A stretch of DNA of 22,100 nucleotides from a virus. The notes beneath the pieces are model-generated. The model saw only the letters and a list, made by a program, of their open reading frames with translations, did no database searches and was not told the origin of the DNA. This document shows, in pieces, positions 5,635 through 13,420 of the stretch; positions within the stretch are counted from its first letter, which is position 1; every line of letters starts with the position of its first letter. The stretch is taken from positions 1 through 22,100 of the IMG/VR virus record IMGVR_UViG_3300027741_000300; one strand, 5' to 3'. Position numbers and translations under genes: made by a program.

Positions 5635-5937
5635 TTAGTGATTGTATTGCACACCGTTTAGCGTTACCGAACCGCTTCCCGTGATGGCGCACGCCACGTT
5701 TGCCAACGCTGAACTGGAAAGCGTCAACGAATAAGAACCGGTTGCGATGCTGAGCGGCTCGGTCCACACGTCGATGTTGGCAACGCAGTTTGCGAGCAAG
5801 GTTACCGCATCGGTGTTGTTGGGCAACCGCGTGGCCGGAGTCACGCCGTCAGCTCCAACCCAGTTCTGAATTGTACCCCATTGCGAGTTGAATGAGGCGA
5901 CGAATTTGGCCGGGGCTATCGTCGAGGGCCCGACTAA
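5635..5937 (-). CDS. Frameshift extension of the tail fibre (-1 frame C-terminal domain)
   Basis: In the -1 frame directly after the heptamer at 5937-5943 the sequence is open for 100 codons, beginning LVGPSTIAPAKF and ending in LNGVQYNH. The first part (FVASFNSQWGTIQNW) and the alternating beta-rich rest (SIATGSYSLTLSSSALANV) read like a fibre tip or carbohydrate-binding head. The first in-frame start-like codon is GTG at 5844, which would lose the first 31 residues and has no clear ribosome binding site. The simplest reading is a domain fused to the fibre by ribosomal slippage, giving a 461-residue long form. A pseudogenised fibre, or a sequencing error in the five-T run, would look the same. 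Confidence 0.6.
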   Translation of the reverse strand, partial: LVGPSTIAPAKFVASFNSQWGTIQNWVGADGVTPATRLPNNTDAVTLLANCVANIDVWTEPLSIATGSYSLTLSSSALANVACAITGSGSVTLNGVQYNH

Positions 5938-7019
5938 AAACCCTGGAACGTGCCGCCGCGAATTGTGGATTTGCTAGTAAGCAACATGCCCGGATCCGTT
6001 GGCAACGTCGCGGCGTTGCTTCCAAACGTAACCGAACCGATAATTGTGCCACCCGTGATTGACACGTTGCTGGCGTCCTGGCGTGACATTGAGGCCAGCG
6101 CGCCGGTTGCGCCAGAAATTGCGCTGTCAACTTCGCCTTTGGAATAGACTTCCAAATTGGTCCGCGCCGTCGATTTGTCGCTGAGGTCGGCAAGGTTTTG
6201 GTTTTTTGCCAAACGACCATTTGCGTTGTCGTTTGCAGAATCTGCGGCTGTCTGCGCAGCGTCAGCCGCGTCTTTGGCAACTTTTACAGCCGCATTTGTT
6301 TCGGATTTGGAGTACACGTCCAAATTGGTACGAGCGGCAGACGGGTCAGAGAGATCAGAAAAGTTTGAGGACTTCTTAAGGGAAGCATCAGCACCAGCCT
6401 GCGCGGTAACAATTGCGCTTTCAGCCGTAGTCAAACGACTGTCGAGGTTCTGACCTTCAAGCGTTGTTACGCGATTGCTAACATTTGAAATGCTCGTCGT
6501 AAGAGCAGAAACCGCACTGTCTTCATTTGCTAGCGCATCCTGAAGCTTTTTCAACGTCGCATAAGCTTCCGCCGCGCCACCGATCAAGTCGGTCAACTTT
6601 TGGTCGGTGTAACCCTGCGCTTCAGTTTTTGCAGTCGAAATTGCCGTGTCAGTCTGCGCCGTTGAGTAAACACCCAACGCCGTGCGCGCGGCCAAAATGT
6701 CAGAGAGGTCCGACAGGTTAGCCGACTTCTTAAGGGAAGCATCAGCACCAGCCTGCGCGTTGGAAGCCGCCGTGGTCAGCGCGTCAAGCGCGGTCTGAAG
6801 GCCGGTGATGTCGCTGATTGCGTGCCCGTGAATCGCAAGGGCAAACGTTGTTGAGTCCTTAAACGATAACACGGTGCCATCGTTCTTTTTTGCAAAGAGA
6901 ACACCATCAGCCGTGTTAATGGAGATTTCGGCAATTCCCAATTCCGCCGCGGCGGGAATAATTCCAGCAACGTCACTGAATTTGAGGTAAATGCTTTGGT
7001 AGTCGGGTGCTTGGCTCAT
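5934..7019 (-). CDS. Tail fibre protein (short, 0-frame form)
   Basis: The product is 361 residues from ATG 7019. The N-terminus (SIYLKFSDVAG) and a DGVLFAKKNDGT hairpin lead to IHGHAISDITGLQTALDAL, a common fibre joint. Three related repeats follow (near residues 92, 210 and 270), based on ASLKKS-NLSDLSD--AARTNL-VYSK, alternating with alanine-rich coiled coils. This is typical of trimeric phage fibres. The chain stops at TAG 5936-5934 right after RGGTFQGF, at the slippery heptamer described separately. It lies downstream of the tail-tip genes and upstream of the second fibre gene, and probably forms a host-binding appendage. Confidence 0.8.
   Translation of the reverse strand: MSQAPDYQSIYLKFSDVAGIIPAAAELGIAEISINTADGVLFAKKNDGTVLSFKDSTTFALAIHGHAISDITGLQTALDALTTAASNAQAGADASLKKSANLSDLSDILAARTALGVYSTAQTDTAISTAKTEAQGYTDQKLTDLIGGAAEAYATLKKLQDALANEDSAVSALTTSISNVSNRVTTLEGQNLDSRLTTAESAIVTAQAGADASLKKSSNFSDLSDPSAARTNLDVYSKSETNAAVKVAKDAADAAQTAADSANDNANGRLAKNQNLADLSDKSTARTNLEVYSKGEVDSAISGATGALASMSRQDASNVSITGGTIIGSVTFGSNAATLPTDPGMLLTSKSTIRGGTFQGF
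5937..5943 (-). promoter_or_regulatory. Candidate -1 frameshift heptamer G GGT TTT followed by TAG
   Basis: On the minus strand the fibre 0-frame codons are CAG GGT TTT TAG. The heptamer G GGT TTT fits X XXY YYZ and allows both tRNAs to re-pair at -1 (GGG, TTT), after which TTA GTC GGG opens the 100-codon extension. A weak GGGC/GCCC stem with an 11-nt loop could form from 5931, 5 nt downstream. Function is inferred. Confidence 0.55.
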
Positions 7020-7041
7020 ATTGTTGTTTTAGTTTGGATTG

Positions 7042-7290
7042 TTAACCGTGAAAAATGCCGCCGCGAATGGGTTGCGTGTGCAAATCTGAAATGTCGTCGG
7101 AAATGTGGTGATGAGGTTCCGGAGGAAAGGTCGCTGGCTTGTTTTGAATGGCGTCCCATGTCAAAGACGTAATTCCGCTGCCAGTGCCGATTTCTACGGT
7201 GACTTCATTAGGAGACCGACCGTCAACCGTGACGCTTGTAGCTCCTTGGCCATCTACCGAGACCGTGACGATGGGCGCGACGTCGATCAT
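7042..7290 (-). CDS. Small fibre/baseplate-associated protein
   Basis: The product is 82 residues from ATG 7290, in ATGA overlap with the gene before it; longer upstream starts in this frame lie inside that gene. The N-terminal half is beta-rich (PIVTVSVDGQGATSVTVDG). The second half has LTWDAIQNKP and PPEPHHHISDDISDLHTQ, the WDxIxNKP and histidine motif seen before fibre repeats in many phages. It ends in RGGIFHG, close to the RGGTFQGF end of the short fibre form. It may connect the fibre to the tail tip. Confidence 0.6.
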   Translation of the reverse strand: MIDVAPIVTVSVDGQGATSVTVDGRSPNEVTVEIGTGSGITSLTWDAIQNKPATFPPEPHHHISDDISDLHTQPIRGGIFHG

Positions 7291-7631
7291 GCGCGTGTCA
7301 CTGCCAAGATGAATTTGATGTTGCCGCCAATGACCACAACGCGCCCGCCACTTGGTGCAACCAACGCAACGTCCCACACAGCGGGTAAATCCGGCAGGTC
7401 GATGGTTTGAGCCGCTTTGACAGACCACGAAAACAAACCGTTTTGCGGATCAATAAGCGTAACCGTTGCTGAAAAGAGCAATTCAGCCAGGTTGCGTTTG
7501 GAACGCACTTCACTGGTTGCCGACCAGCCGCGAATGTCAACGGGCGCGCCGTGTTCTTTGTACGTCATGCTGAGGGCAAAATCTGCCCCGCATTGAAGCG
7601 TAAAATCATAGCTGCCGCGCAACGTCGTCAC
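7287..7631 (-). CDS. Tail/baseplate protein with BppU-like N-terminal fold
   Basis: The product is 114 residues from GTG 7631. The pattern YDFTLQCGADFALSMTYK, then PVDIRGWSATSEVR, a polar hairpin, and GLFSWSVKAAQTIDLP-- VWDVALVAPSGG is a small beta-sandwich repeatedly seen in phage tail proteins near fibres (BppU N-terminal type). It would sit at the distal tail and anchor fibres. It is followed at an ATGA overlap by the 82-residue fibre-linked protein. The family call is by pattern memory. Confidence 0.55.
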   Translation of the reverse strand: MTTLRGSYDFTLQCGADFALSMTYKEHGAPVDIRGWSATSEVRSKRNLAELLFSATVTLIDPQNGLFSWSVKAAQTIDLPDLPAVWDVALVAPSGGRVVVIGGNIKFILAVTRA

Positions 7632-7655
7632 ACCAGACGCGCCAGCGTCAACTCG

Positions 7656-7874
7656 TCATTCCATTCGATCGCAACAACCGCTTATTGCCTCGACACCTTC
7701 AGGCCACGCGCGGGCCGCGATTTCGTCTGAGATGGATTTATGCGCGCCAATGGGGCAGCCGGTTGAATTTTCAAACAAATTCATTGATGCCGAGCAGTGG
7801 CGCAACTGCTCGCATTGCTGGCAGGTTCTTAACCGTTTTTCTACAATCCAGCGCGGGCTCACGAGTTTTCCCAT
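7656..7874 (-). CDS. Small cysteine-rich protein, possible zinc-binding
   Basis: The product is 72 residues from ATG 7874, overlapping the preceding gene by 16 bp. It has six cysteines: a CxxC pair at 18/21, then Cys27, Cys40 and adjacent Cys67/68. The stretch IVEKRLRTCQQCEQLRHC resembles the opening of small metal-binding proteins found in some phage tail operons. CxxC with later cysteines suits a zinc or iron-sulfur site. Its place between tail-tip and fibre genes suggests a tail assembly or hub role, but this is not established. Confidence 0.5.
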   Translation of the reverse strand: MGKLVSPRWIVEKRLRTCQQCEQLRHCSASMNLFENSTGCPIGAHKSISDEIAARAWPEGVEAISGCCDRME

Positions 7875-9199
7875 GTGACGTTGTAGGCGACGTTCACCGA
7901 CCAATTTGCGTTGTTGTAATCGCGCCACATGCCGCTTTTGTTGACCGCAAACGAAAAACCCGTGGCCGATTGAGTCAATCTTGCGGGCAACCCATACTGT
8001 TTTTCAAAATCAGTTCCGGTGGGTTCAAACCGAATATCTACCACCGACGTTACAGGCCGCAAAAACCACCGCACCGGAAACCCAGCTTTTTCAAACCGCA
8101 ATTCCTTGAGAGTTTTTCGAATAGTCCCAAAATAAGGAGCACCAAACGGCGCTTTGTAAAACTCGGTGTAGGGAGGACCTTGAACAATGGTTGAAATTGG
8201 CGCGCCATATTTGTCGATGCGAATTTCTACTTCGTTGAGTTTTTCAATTTTTTCGGTGCCTTCCGAAACTCCGATTAGCTCAAACGGCAACGCAGCACTT
8301 TGGATCGTGTCGTCGTGACTTTCCGGATGAATTTCATTTTCAAGCCCATCAACCCATGTAACGCCAGGGTCAAAAAATTCTTTTGAATGAATAGTTAGAG
8401 GTGGGTTTTGGTCGTCATTGACCAGTTCACCATTTGCCCAGACAAATTGATTACCAGACAAATCCACTTTACGGGACCACAAATCACCAAGCCACGCGTC
8501 AAAGTCTTCTTTGGCGTCAAAAAATGTCGATGCCCGTTCGGTGTTTTCTGGAAGGGGATTAGGCGTTATGTCGTTAGGCGCACCCGGGAAAAAAATGGGC
8601 GGCGCTGTGTTGGTTAACAACAAGTTTAGCCAAGCCACAAATGCGTCGGGACTTTCAAAGATATACTCGTCGGGTTTTTGAGACGGTGGAAAAGTACCAG
8701 GAAACCACATGGAACCCGAGTTGATCAATTTGTCCAAAATTGGAACCGCTGTTGAAATCGGGTAAAACGGCACAAAGTTAATTTGACCGGCGTCATATTT
8801 TAACAGCACCTCTGCACCGGCTCCAAACTTAGGAAACGGGTAATCTGGTTGGACTTGGTAGACCGGAGCAGGAATTTGGCGAACCGCAAAACCGGCATAC
8901 GCGTCGCCTTTGACTAAAACAGGCGGTTGATTGTCCGGTGGTGGCGAACCGTCGTCTGGCGGCGTCACTACTGGCGCGGGTTGGACCACGTAGCCCGATT
9001 CTTTCTTTAGCCGATCACCTCCGCATTGTAGAGCCCGAGGCGAAAAAGCAACGTGCGGCGTTTTAGGTTTCCACGTGCCAACAATGCTTTCTTCTCGGAT
9101 GTAATAATCAAAAGCCGCGTGTTGTGACCACGTGTAATTGATGTTACAAGAAACAGTAAATTTCTTGAACCGAAGCCGATTCAAAAAACTGTTGCTCAT
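7859..9199 (-). CDS. Large tail-tip protein of unknown function
   Basis: The product is 446 residues from ATG 9199, in ATGA overlap with the gene before it. The N-terminal 60 residues are basic and beta-rich. A proline/aspartate linker follows (about 95-115: PPDDGSPPPDN). The long remainder is rich in Phe, Trp, Pro and Tyr, with acidic segments (DAKEDFDAWLGDL). The C-terminus ends with a beta-rich stretch (NVAYNVTWENS). No signal peptide, coiled coil or enzymatic motif is seen. Its place after the tape measure suggests a hub or host-contact protein, but it does not look like a lambda J or Tal protein. Confidence 0.6.
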   Translation of the reverse strand: MSNSFLNRLRFKKFTVSCNINYTWSQHAAFDYYIREESIVGTWKPKTPHVAFSPRALQCGGDRLKKESGYVVQPAPVVTPPDDGSPPPDNQPPVLVKGDAYAGFAVRQIPAPVYQVQPDYPFPKFGAGAEVLLKYDAGQINFVPFYPISTAVPILDKLINSGSMWFPGTFPPSQKPDEYIFESPDAFVAWLNLLLTNTAPPIFFPGAPNDITPNPLPENTERASTFFDAKEDFDAWLGDLWSRKVDLSGNQFVWANGELVNDDQNPPLTIHSKEFFDPGVTWVDGLENEIHPESHDDTIQSAALPFELIGVSEGTEKIEKLNEVEIRIDKYGAPISTIVQGPPYTEFYKAPFGAPYFGTIRKTLKELRFEKAGFPVRWFLRPVTSVVDIRFEPTGTDFEKQYGLPARLTQSATGFSFAVNKSGMWRDYNNANWSVNVAYNVTWENS

Positions 9200-9750
9200 G
9201 TTGCGACGTATTTAAGGTCACAAACGCTTGGAACCGGCGCGCTGCACAAATTTAAAATCTTTTGATAAGGTTGCCCAGCGTTGTCGATCTTTGTGATTAG
9301 CCGCGCAATGGGATAATATGCTTCGGCTTCAGATTGAGCAGGTATTGCGGCTTTGATCTCAAATTTTGCAGTGTCAATGAGCGTTGAATTTGCTTTGAAC
9401 GTGACCGTCATGAGCACGTAGCCATCCGTCCAGGCTAAATCAAGCGGCGGGTCGTCGGTCATTTGCATTCCAATGGGCAACACTCCTTGCGGCATTACAA
9501 GGCCCCAAGCAATCGTGATGCGCCAATCGCTTGCTGATTTGTTGGCTGCCGATACCTGCCACGGACAAGGCATTGTTGACGAGCTGCCGCCGGTGCTTGT
9601 GCCTGGGTCGATCACCAACGCAGTTCCGCCGGGACCGCGCGTAAATCTGCCGCCCATGACAGACGTGATTTGAGCGGCTCGGATCTCGTCTGAAAGTTGA
9701 TTCAGGTCTGAGATTTTTAACTCTTGGTTGGCAACAAAACGCGGAATCAT
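9196..9750 (-). CDS. Tail-tip associated protein of unknown function
   Basis: The product is 184 residues from ATG 9750. An N-terminal helix (ELKISDLNQLSDEIRAAQI) is followed by a glycine-rich strand region (GGRFTRGPGGTALVI) and a beta-rich body (PCPWQVSA, WRITIAWGLV). The start, a helix with DLNQLSDEI before a G-rich strand, resembles the beginning of phage fibre or baseplate attachment proteins. It follows the previous gene by 1 bp and overlaps the next, so it belongs to the same operon. Its specific function is unknown. Confidence 0.55.
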   Translation of the reverse strand: MIPRFVANQELKISDLNQLSDEIRAAQITSVMGGRFTRGPGGTALVIDPGTSTGGSSSTMPCPWQVSAANKSASDWRITIAWGLVMPQGVLPIGMQMTDDPPLDLAWTDGYVLMTVTFKANSTLIDTAKFEIKAAIPAQSEAEAYYPIARLITKIDNAGQPYQKILNLCSAPVPSVCDLKYVAT

Positions 9751-9751
9751 A

Positions 9752-10381
9752 TCAATACCAATCCGAATTCCAACCGCCTGGAGCGGAGCCCAAATAAACC
9801 GTTGTCACCCTGTAACCAGCTCCTTCTTGCACCGCTGAAATGCCATCGAGAAGAAAATTGACGCCACTTGGAACGCTGAATGGAAAGCTTTCGGAGGCAA
9901 TCTTTCCAACGCCTTCAAGGCTAGGCAATGTTTGCAAAAGTTCGGTTTTGCGCACGACAATTCGCGAAGCCTTGTACGAGGTCTGGCCGTACACCCATGC
10001 CTTGTATAAGTTTTGAATGTTGACGTCTGTGACAGAGTCGGCCCACTTGATATTGGCTGAATCAGTCGGATTTTCTTTGTACTTTAACCAAGCTTTCAAG
10101 TTGCCGTTGCCGGCCAACTTTGGGTGCGATTCGAGCGGTTCCTCAGAAGTCGAGACTTCAACCGCCCACGAAATGCCGTTTGTTCCGCCGCCGCCGCCGC
10201 CGCTGCCTGAGTCGTTTGTGTAAACGTTGGTTACGGTGCAACGGCCTGTGTCGTCCGTCTGAACACGGTACGAAGTTGCGCTCAAATCTGGTTCGAGCGT
10301 TTCGCTGAGCGACGAAAAAACAACCGTTTTGGTGTAAACGCCGCGCGAGTCGCGTTCTTGTGTCGTTGAAATTTTGGCCAT
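9752..10381 (-). CDS. Tail protein of unknown function, glycine-run linker
   Basis: The product is 209 residues from ATG 10381, 1 bp after the tape measure stop. The N-terminal domain (1-55) is beta-rich. A flexible GSGGGGGG run (about 58-66) joins it to a larger domain (70-209) with many aromatic residues, ending in APGGWNSDWY. By position, first after the tape measure, it could be the distal tail protein, but no recognisable Dit or lambda M/L motif is visible. Confidence 0.55.
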   Translation of the reverse strand: MAKISTTQERDSRGVYTKTVVFSSLSETLEPDLSATSYRVQTDDTGRCTVTNVYTNDSGSGGGGGGTNGISWAVEVSTSEEPLESHPKLAGNGNLKAWLKYKENPTDSANIKWADSVTDVNIQNLYKAWVYGQTSYKASRIVVRKTELLQTLPSLEGVGKIASESFPFSVPSGVNFLLDGISAVQEGAGYRVTTVYLGSAPGGWNSDWY

Positions 10382-10382
10382 G

Positions 10383-12113
10383 TTAATTTGGGAACACTCC
10401 GCCGCGTTTGTCGGAAATCATTTTTAAGAGTAAATTTGTTTGAGCGATGCGCTCGTTGGCTTGGCGTTGAGCCACGAGTTGATCGCGGGCTATTTTGCCC
10501 AGGTCAAACATGTCGACGCCGTTTTCCCGCGTAGATGCGCCAATTCGCGCAAACGATGAAAAGACGTTGGGAAGCTTGTTAAATTTTGCGGCTTCAGGTT
10601 CTGGACTTTGTAAATTGCCAGCGCCTAAACCGGTTGCCGTAGGGTTGTTTTTTACGGTTTGATTCAACAACGTGTTGTACCGACCAATTGCGCTATCAAT
10701 TAGCGTTTGAAGATTTGCAAAATCTTGATTTGGCAATTGCGGCCCAATTGGTCCTTCTTTTGCGGTTTTGTAAGCTGTGCCAATTTCAGAAAACAACGCC
10801 TTGATGTCATCCATGCTTTTGACAAAAACAGTGTTGTTAAACTCAATTTGTCCTTTGCCAACTTGAGCTCTTCCGGCTTGTTCAGTTAACAATCCGGTGC
10901 GATTCAGTTGAGAAACCTCTTCATCACTTACCATTTGGCGACTGATAAATGAATTGGCTCGAAGCGATGCCAAGACGGAAGCAATGCCTTGTTGAATTTG
11001 TCCGACAAAGATTTTGCCAACTCCAACAAATGCGTCGCGAAACGCCGCAAAGAATGAATTCAAATCGATGGCTTTTACTGCTACCGATAACGCAGATTGC
11101 AACCCGTATGCTATGGCAACGATTTTGTCGCTAAGTTCTTTTGCAAAACCTAAAGCCGCACTTTTCAAAGCCGTGCCAAATTCACCGCTTTTGACCAACT
11201 CGGCCAAAACGCCAAACGCGGCGCCAATGCGCAACCCCACTGAAGCAAGGTCGAGTTGCAGTAAATCTTCAACAATCTTCACCGCTGGAGTGAGGGCGGG
11301 ATGTATTTTTTCAAAGCCGCGAATGACATCCAAAAGGCCTTTTTTGGGCGCATCAATGATGCTTAAGATCTCCGGAGCAATTCCCGCCGCGATGCCGGTA
11401 AACAGTCCTTGAAGCTTTAATTTTGCGGCGTTGGCAATGTCTGCCAGCGTCGAACCTGAAGCTCCAAGTACAAGCGCGATGCGAGCAAACATTCCGGCGG
11501 CGGCCTGCATCATGTCCGCTTGCTTTCCCAACGCTTGAGCCGCTCCCGACATGGTGGTTGGGTTCATGGCAAAAACCATGCGTTGTCCATTTTCCCCCAT
11601 GAGCGCCAACGCAGACGCGGCTTGATCAGCGGGCGTTTTGATTTGGCCCACAGCGCGCGCAATTGTTTCAAGACGTTGTCCGGTGTTGAGGTTTTGCAGG
11701 CTTTGAAGGGTAACACCTGCATCAGACAACGCTTTGGTGGCGGCAGGCGTGTTTTTTGCGGCGTCCGATAACACCGCGTTCATTTTCTTTGTGGCATCAA
11801 CCAGCCCGTCGGAAGATCCGCCAACCATGCGGAAAGCTTCTTGCATCTGCATGAGCTGTGCCACCGTCAAGCCCGTTGATAAGCTGGCGGCCTGTAAATT
11901 GGCTCCCATGTCAATTACGCCTTTGATTGCGGCGGCGCTCGCCACTGCGGCGCCTGTCAATGCCGCTCCGATCGCTACTGTTGCTTGAGCAAAACGGGAA
12001 GGACCTTCCGAGTTAGCGGCCTGCTCCTGAAACTGCTTCACGGCGTTTTGCGCCATGGCAATCCCGGCTAAAAACCGTCCTGCATCGAGCGCTAGTTCTG
12101 CGACTGCTGCCAT
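10383..12113 (-). CDS. Tape measure protein
   Basis: The product is 576 residues, with start and previous stop sharing TAATG. The sequence is alanine-rich and helical, with a hydrophobic span at about 43-66 (ATVAIGAALTGAAVASAAA) and further hydrophobic helices near 200-255. Repeated motifs such as GLTVAQLMQMQEAFRMVG, DAAKNTPAATKALSDAGV and LMGENGQRM are standard in siphovirus tape measures. It sets tail length and is threaded through the tube. At roughly 1.5 angstrom per residue, a tail of about 85-90 nm would be expected. It follows the GT chaperone as usual, with one unknown gene between. Confidence 0.88.
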   Translation of the reverse strand: MAAVAELALDAGRFLAGIAMAQNAVKQFQEQAANSEGPSRFAQATVAIGAALTGAAVASAAAIKGVIDMGANLQAASLSTGLTVAQLMQMQEAFRMVGGSSDGLVDATKKMNAVLSDAAKNTPAATKALSDAGVTLQSLQNLNTGQRLETIARAVGQIKTPADQAASALALMGENGQRMVFAMNPTTMSGAAQALGKQADMMQAAAGMFARIALVLGASGSTLADIANAAKLKLQGLFTGIAAGIAPEILSIIDAPKKGLLDVIRGFEKIHPALTPAVKIVEDLLQLDLASVGLRIGAAFGVLAELVKSGEFGTALKSAALGFAKELSDKIVAIAYGLQSALSVAVKAIDLNSFFAAFRDAFVGVGKIFVGQIQQGIASVLASLRANSFISRQMVSDEEVSQLNRTGLLTEQAGRAQVGKGQIEFNNTVFVKSMDDIKALFSEIGTAYKTAKEGPIGPQLPNQDFANLQTLIDSAIGRYNTLLNQTVKNNPTATGLGAGNLQSPEPEAAKFNKLPNVFSSFARIGASTRENGVDMFDLGKIARDQLVAQRQANERIAQTNLLLKMISDKRGGVFPN

Positions 12114-12790
12114 TATTTTCCAAATGCCTCCTGTAACTGGGTTTCACCGCGCAATTTTGCTGCGGCCTCTAAACGAGAGATTTGACGTTTGGCGGCGTAA
12201 TCAAGCCGCCGTTGCATGTCGGTGACTTGGTTTGCAAATTTTGCGTTGTTGGTAGCCCTTACACCAAAACGCGATTCGGTTTTAGTAACTTGAACCGAAC
12301 CGTCTGTGGTTTTGTTTTGAGCCCAGTTAGGCGCTGAAACGCCGAATTTTTTGGAGGCCGCGTTCCAGCCCGATTGCAAAGCGCCAACGCGAGAATGCAA
12401 AAACGTTTCAACACCTTTGAACGCGTCGGTTGTTACCGTTAATTTTGGGCCGCCTGCAAATCTGCCGCGCGAATTGCGTTTGCCTTGCAGCCAGGACAAC
12501 GCTTTTTCTGCGGTAGCGGCTCTGCCTCCGATTGTTTGCGTAACCACTCGAAAAGCTTTTCGAAGGTCAACTGTGATACTGGTTTTTCCTCGCTGGTAAG
12601 ACACACTTAACAACGTGCCGCCTCCGGCTGGCGGCGTTACGTTGCGAACGTCGCGCAGGTAATCCCGAAATGACAACGCTACGGCACCAGGCAACCCGAC
12701 GCCGTCTTCAGCAAGGCCGATTGCAACGCGTTTAGCGGTGTTTGCCGCCCATTGCGCCTGAACTTGGCTGATGTCAAATTTCATCTCCAT
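12113..12790 (-). CDS. Tail assembly/minor tail protein of unknown function
   Basis: The product is 225 residues if started at ATG 12790; ATG 12784 (MKFDIS) is equally possible, and a longer form from 12820 lies wholly within the GT frame. The protein is basic and largely helical (ISQVQAQWAANTAKRVAIG, QRRLDYAAKRQ), with a middle basic stretch (GKRNSRGRF). It overlaps the end of the GT frame and the tape measure start, so all are translated together. Its position between chaperone and tape measure suggests tail assembly; no family is recognised. Confidence 0.6.
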   Translation of the reverse strand: MEMKFDISQVQAQWAANTAKRVAIGLAEDGVGLPGAVALSFRDYLRDVRNVTPPAGGGTLLSVSYQRGKTSITVDLRKAFRVVTQTIGGRAATAEKALSWLQGKRNSRGRFAGGPKLTVTTDAFKGVETFLHSRVGALQSGWNAASKKFGVSAPNWAQNKTTDGSVQVTKTESRFGVRATNNAKFANQVTDMQRRLDYAAKRQISRLEAAAKLRGETQLQEAFGK

Positions 12791-13010
12791 CGCAATTAAC
12801 GATTTGGTCAACTGCCGCAATCAACTCGTTGAGTTGAGCCGACACGGATGGGCCAGGCGCAACCGTCCAAGCGCCGCGCATCCATTGGATGGCGTGCCAA
12901 TATTGAAGGGCTCTTGATAGCGGCAGGTGCCATAAAATGAACTCCTCAGACCAACCAAACTCTTTTGCTAAGGAAGCCAGCAAGACCACCGGCCAAGCTG
13001 GCGCTACGAT
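12774..13010 (-). CDS. T domain of the GT tail assembly chaperone (reached by -1 frameshift)
   Basis: In the -1 frame after the heptamer at 13010-13016 the sequence runs IVAPAWPVVLLASLAKEFGW on to a stop at 12774, giving 78 residues. GWSEEFILWHLPLSRALQY is a motif style common in the C-terminal part of long tail chaperones. A GTG at 12989 could be called as a separate start, but the frame is open and in register with the slip site, so the natural product is a 215-residue GT fusion. GT proteins bind the tape measure and recruit tube subunits. Confidence 0.75.
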   Translation of the reverse strand: MVAPAWPVVLLASLAKEFGWSEEFILWHLPLSRALQYWHAIQWMRGAWTVAPGPSVSAQLNELIAAVDQIVNCDGDEI

Positions 13011-13016
13011 TTTCCC
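12976..13016 (-). promoter_or_regulatory. -1 programmed frameshift signal: G GGA AAA plus stem-loop
   Basis: The G-frame codons are CCG GGA AAA TCG TAG. The heptamer G GGA AAA (13016-13010) is the lambda-type slip sequence. Seven bases further on, GCCAGC (13002-12997) pairs perfectly with GCTGGC (12981-12976) around a 15-nt loop. Heptamer, spacing, stem and the in-frame stop just after the slip all fit programmed -1 frameshifting. Confidence 0.8.
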
Positions 13017-13420
13017 GGCGCGCCCTCCTCGGGAGATCCGGGACGGGGAACAATTTCAATTTGCGCCGCTGAAATGCGTTTGGAGATTTTGAATAACTGC
13101 TCGGTGAGTTGAGCAATGACGGACGGATGAAGTTGCGCTTCAAAATCTGCGGCCAAATCCAAAGCGGATCCGTCATCGAGCGCGCGTCGCACTAAAGAAA
13201 CGGGTTCCGATTGTGCCCATGCAAACGCAACTAACTGACGAGAAATTTCGTCTTCGGAAATTGGATCGGCTTTTGCAGCCTCTTCGGGCGAACGCAAAAA
13301 GATGCTCAACCCTAATTTGCGACACGCGCGCCCAGTCATAAGCGACATTGGACGCAACGTGATGTTTTCAATGATTGTGTCGCCTTCAAAGAAAGCGTCA
13401 TCAAGAGTGGTCGATTCCAT
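13004..13420 (-). CDS. Tail assembly chaperone G
   Basis: The product is 138 residues from ATG 13420. The frame is open further upstream, but that stretch overlaps sensible coding of the previous gene and reads as an off-frame Arg/Pro/Ser-rich translation. The body ITLRPMSLMTGRACRKLGLS, EISRQLVAFAWAQSEPVSLV and HPSVIAQLTEQLFKISKRI is the all-helical pattern expected of lambda-G-like chaperones. It ends in an acidic/proline tail at the slip site. It is made in excess over GT, and both are usually absent from mature virions. It overlaps the preceding gene by 85 bp. Confidence 0.75.
   Translation of the reverse strand: MESTTLDDAFFEGDTIIENITLRPMSLMTGRACRKLGLSIFLRSPEEAAKADPISEDEISRQLVAFAWAQSEPVSLVRRALDDGSALDLAADFEAQLHPSVIAQLTEQLFKISKRISAAQIEIVPRPGSPEEGAPGKS

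Noticed and set aside
12774-12989. Independent small gene starting at GTG 12989
   Set aside because: The frame is open upstream exactly to the G slip site, so it is better explained as the T part of GT.
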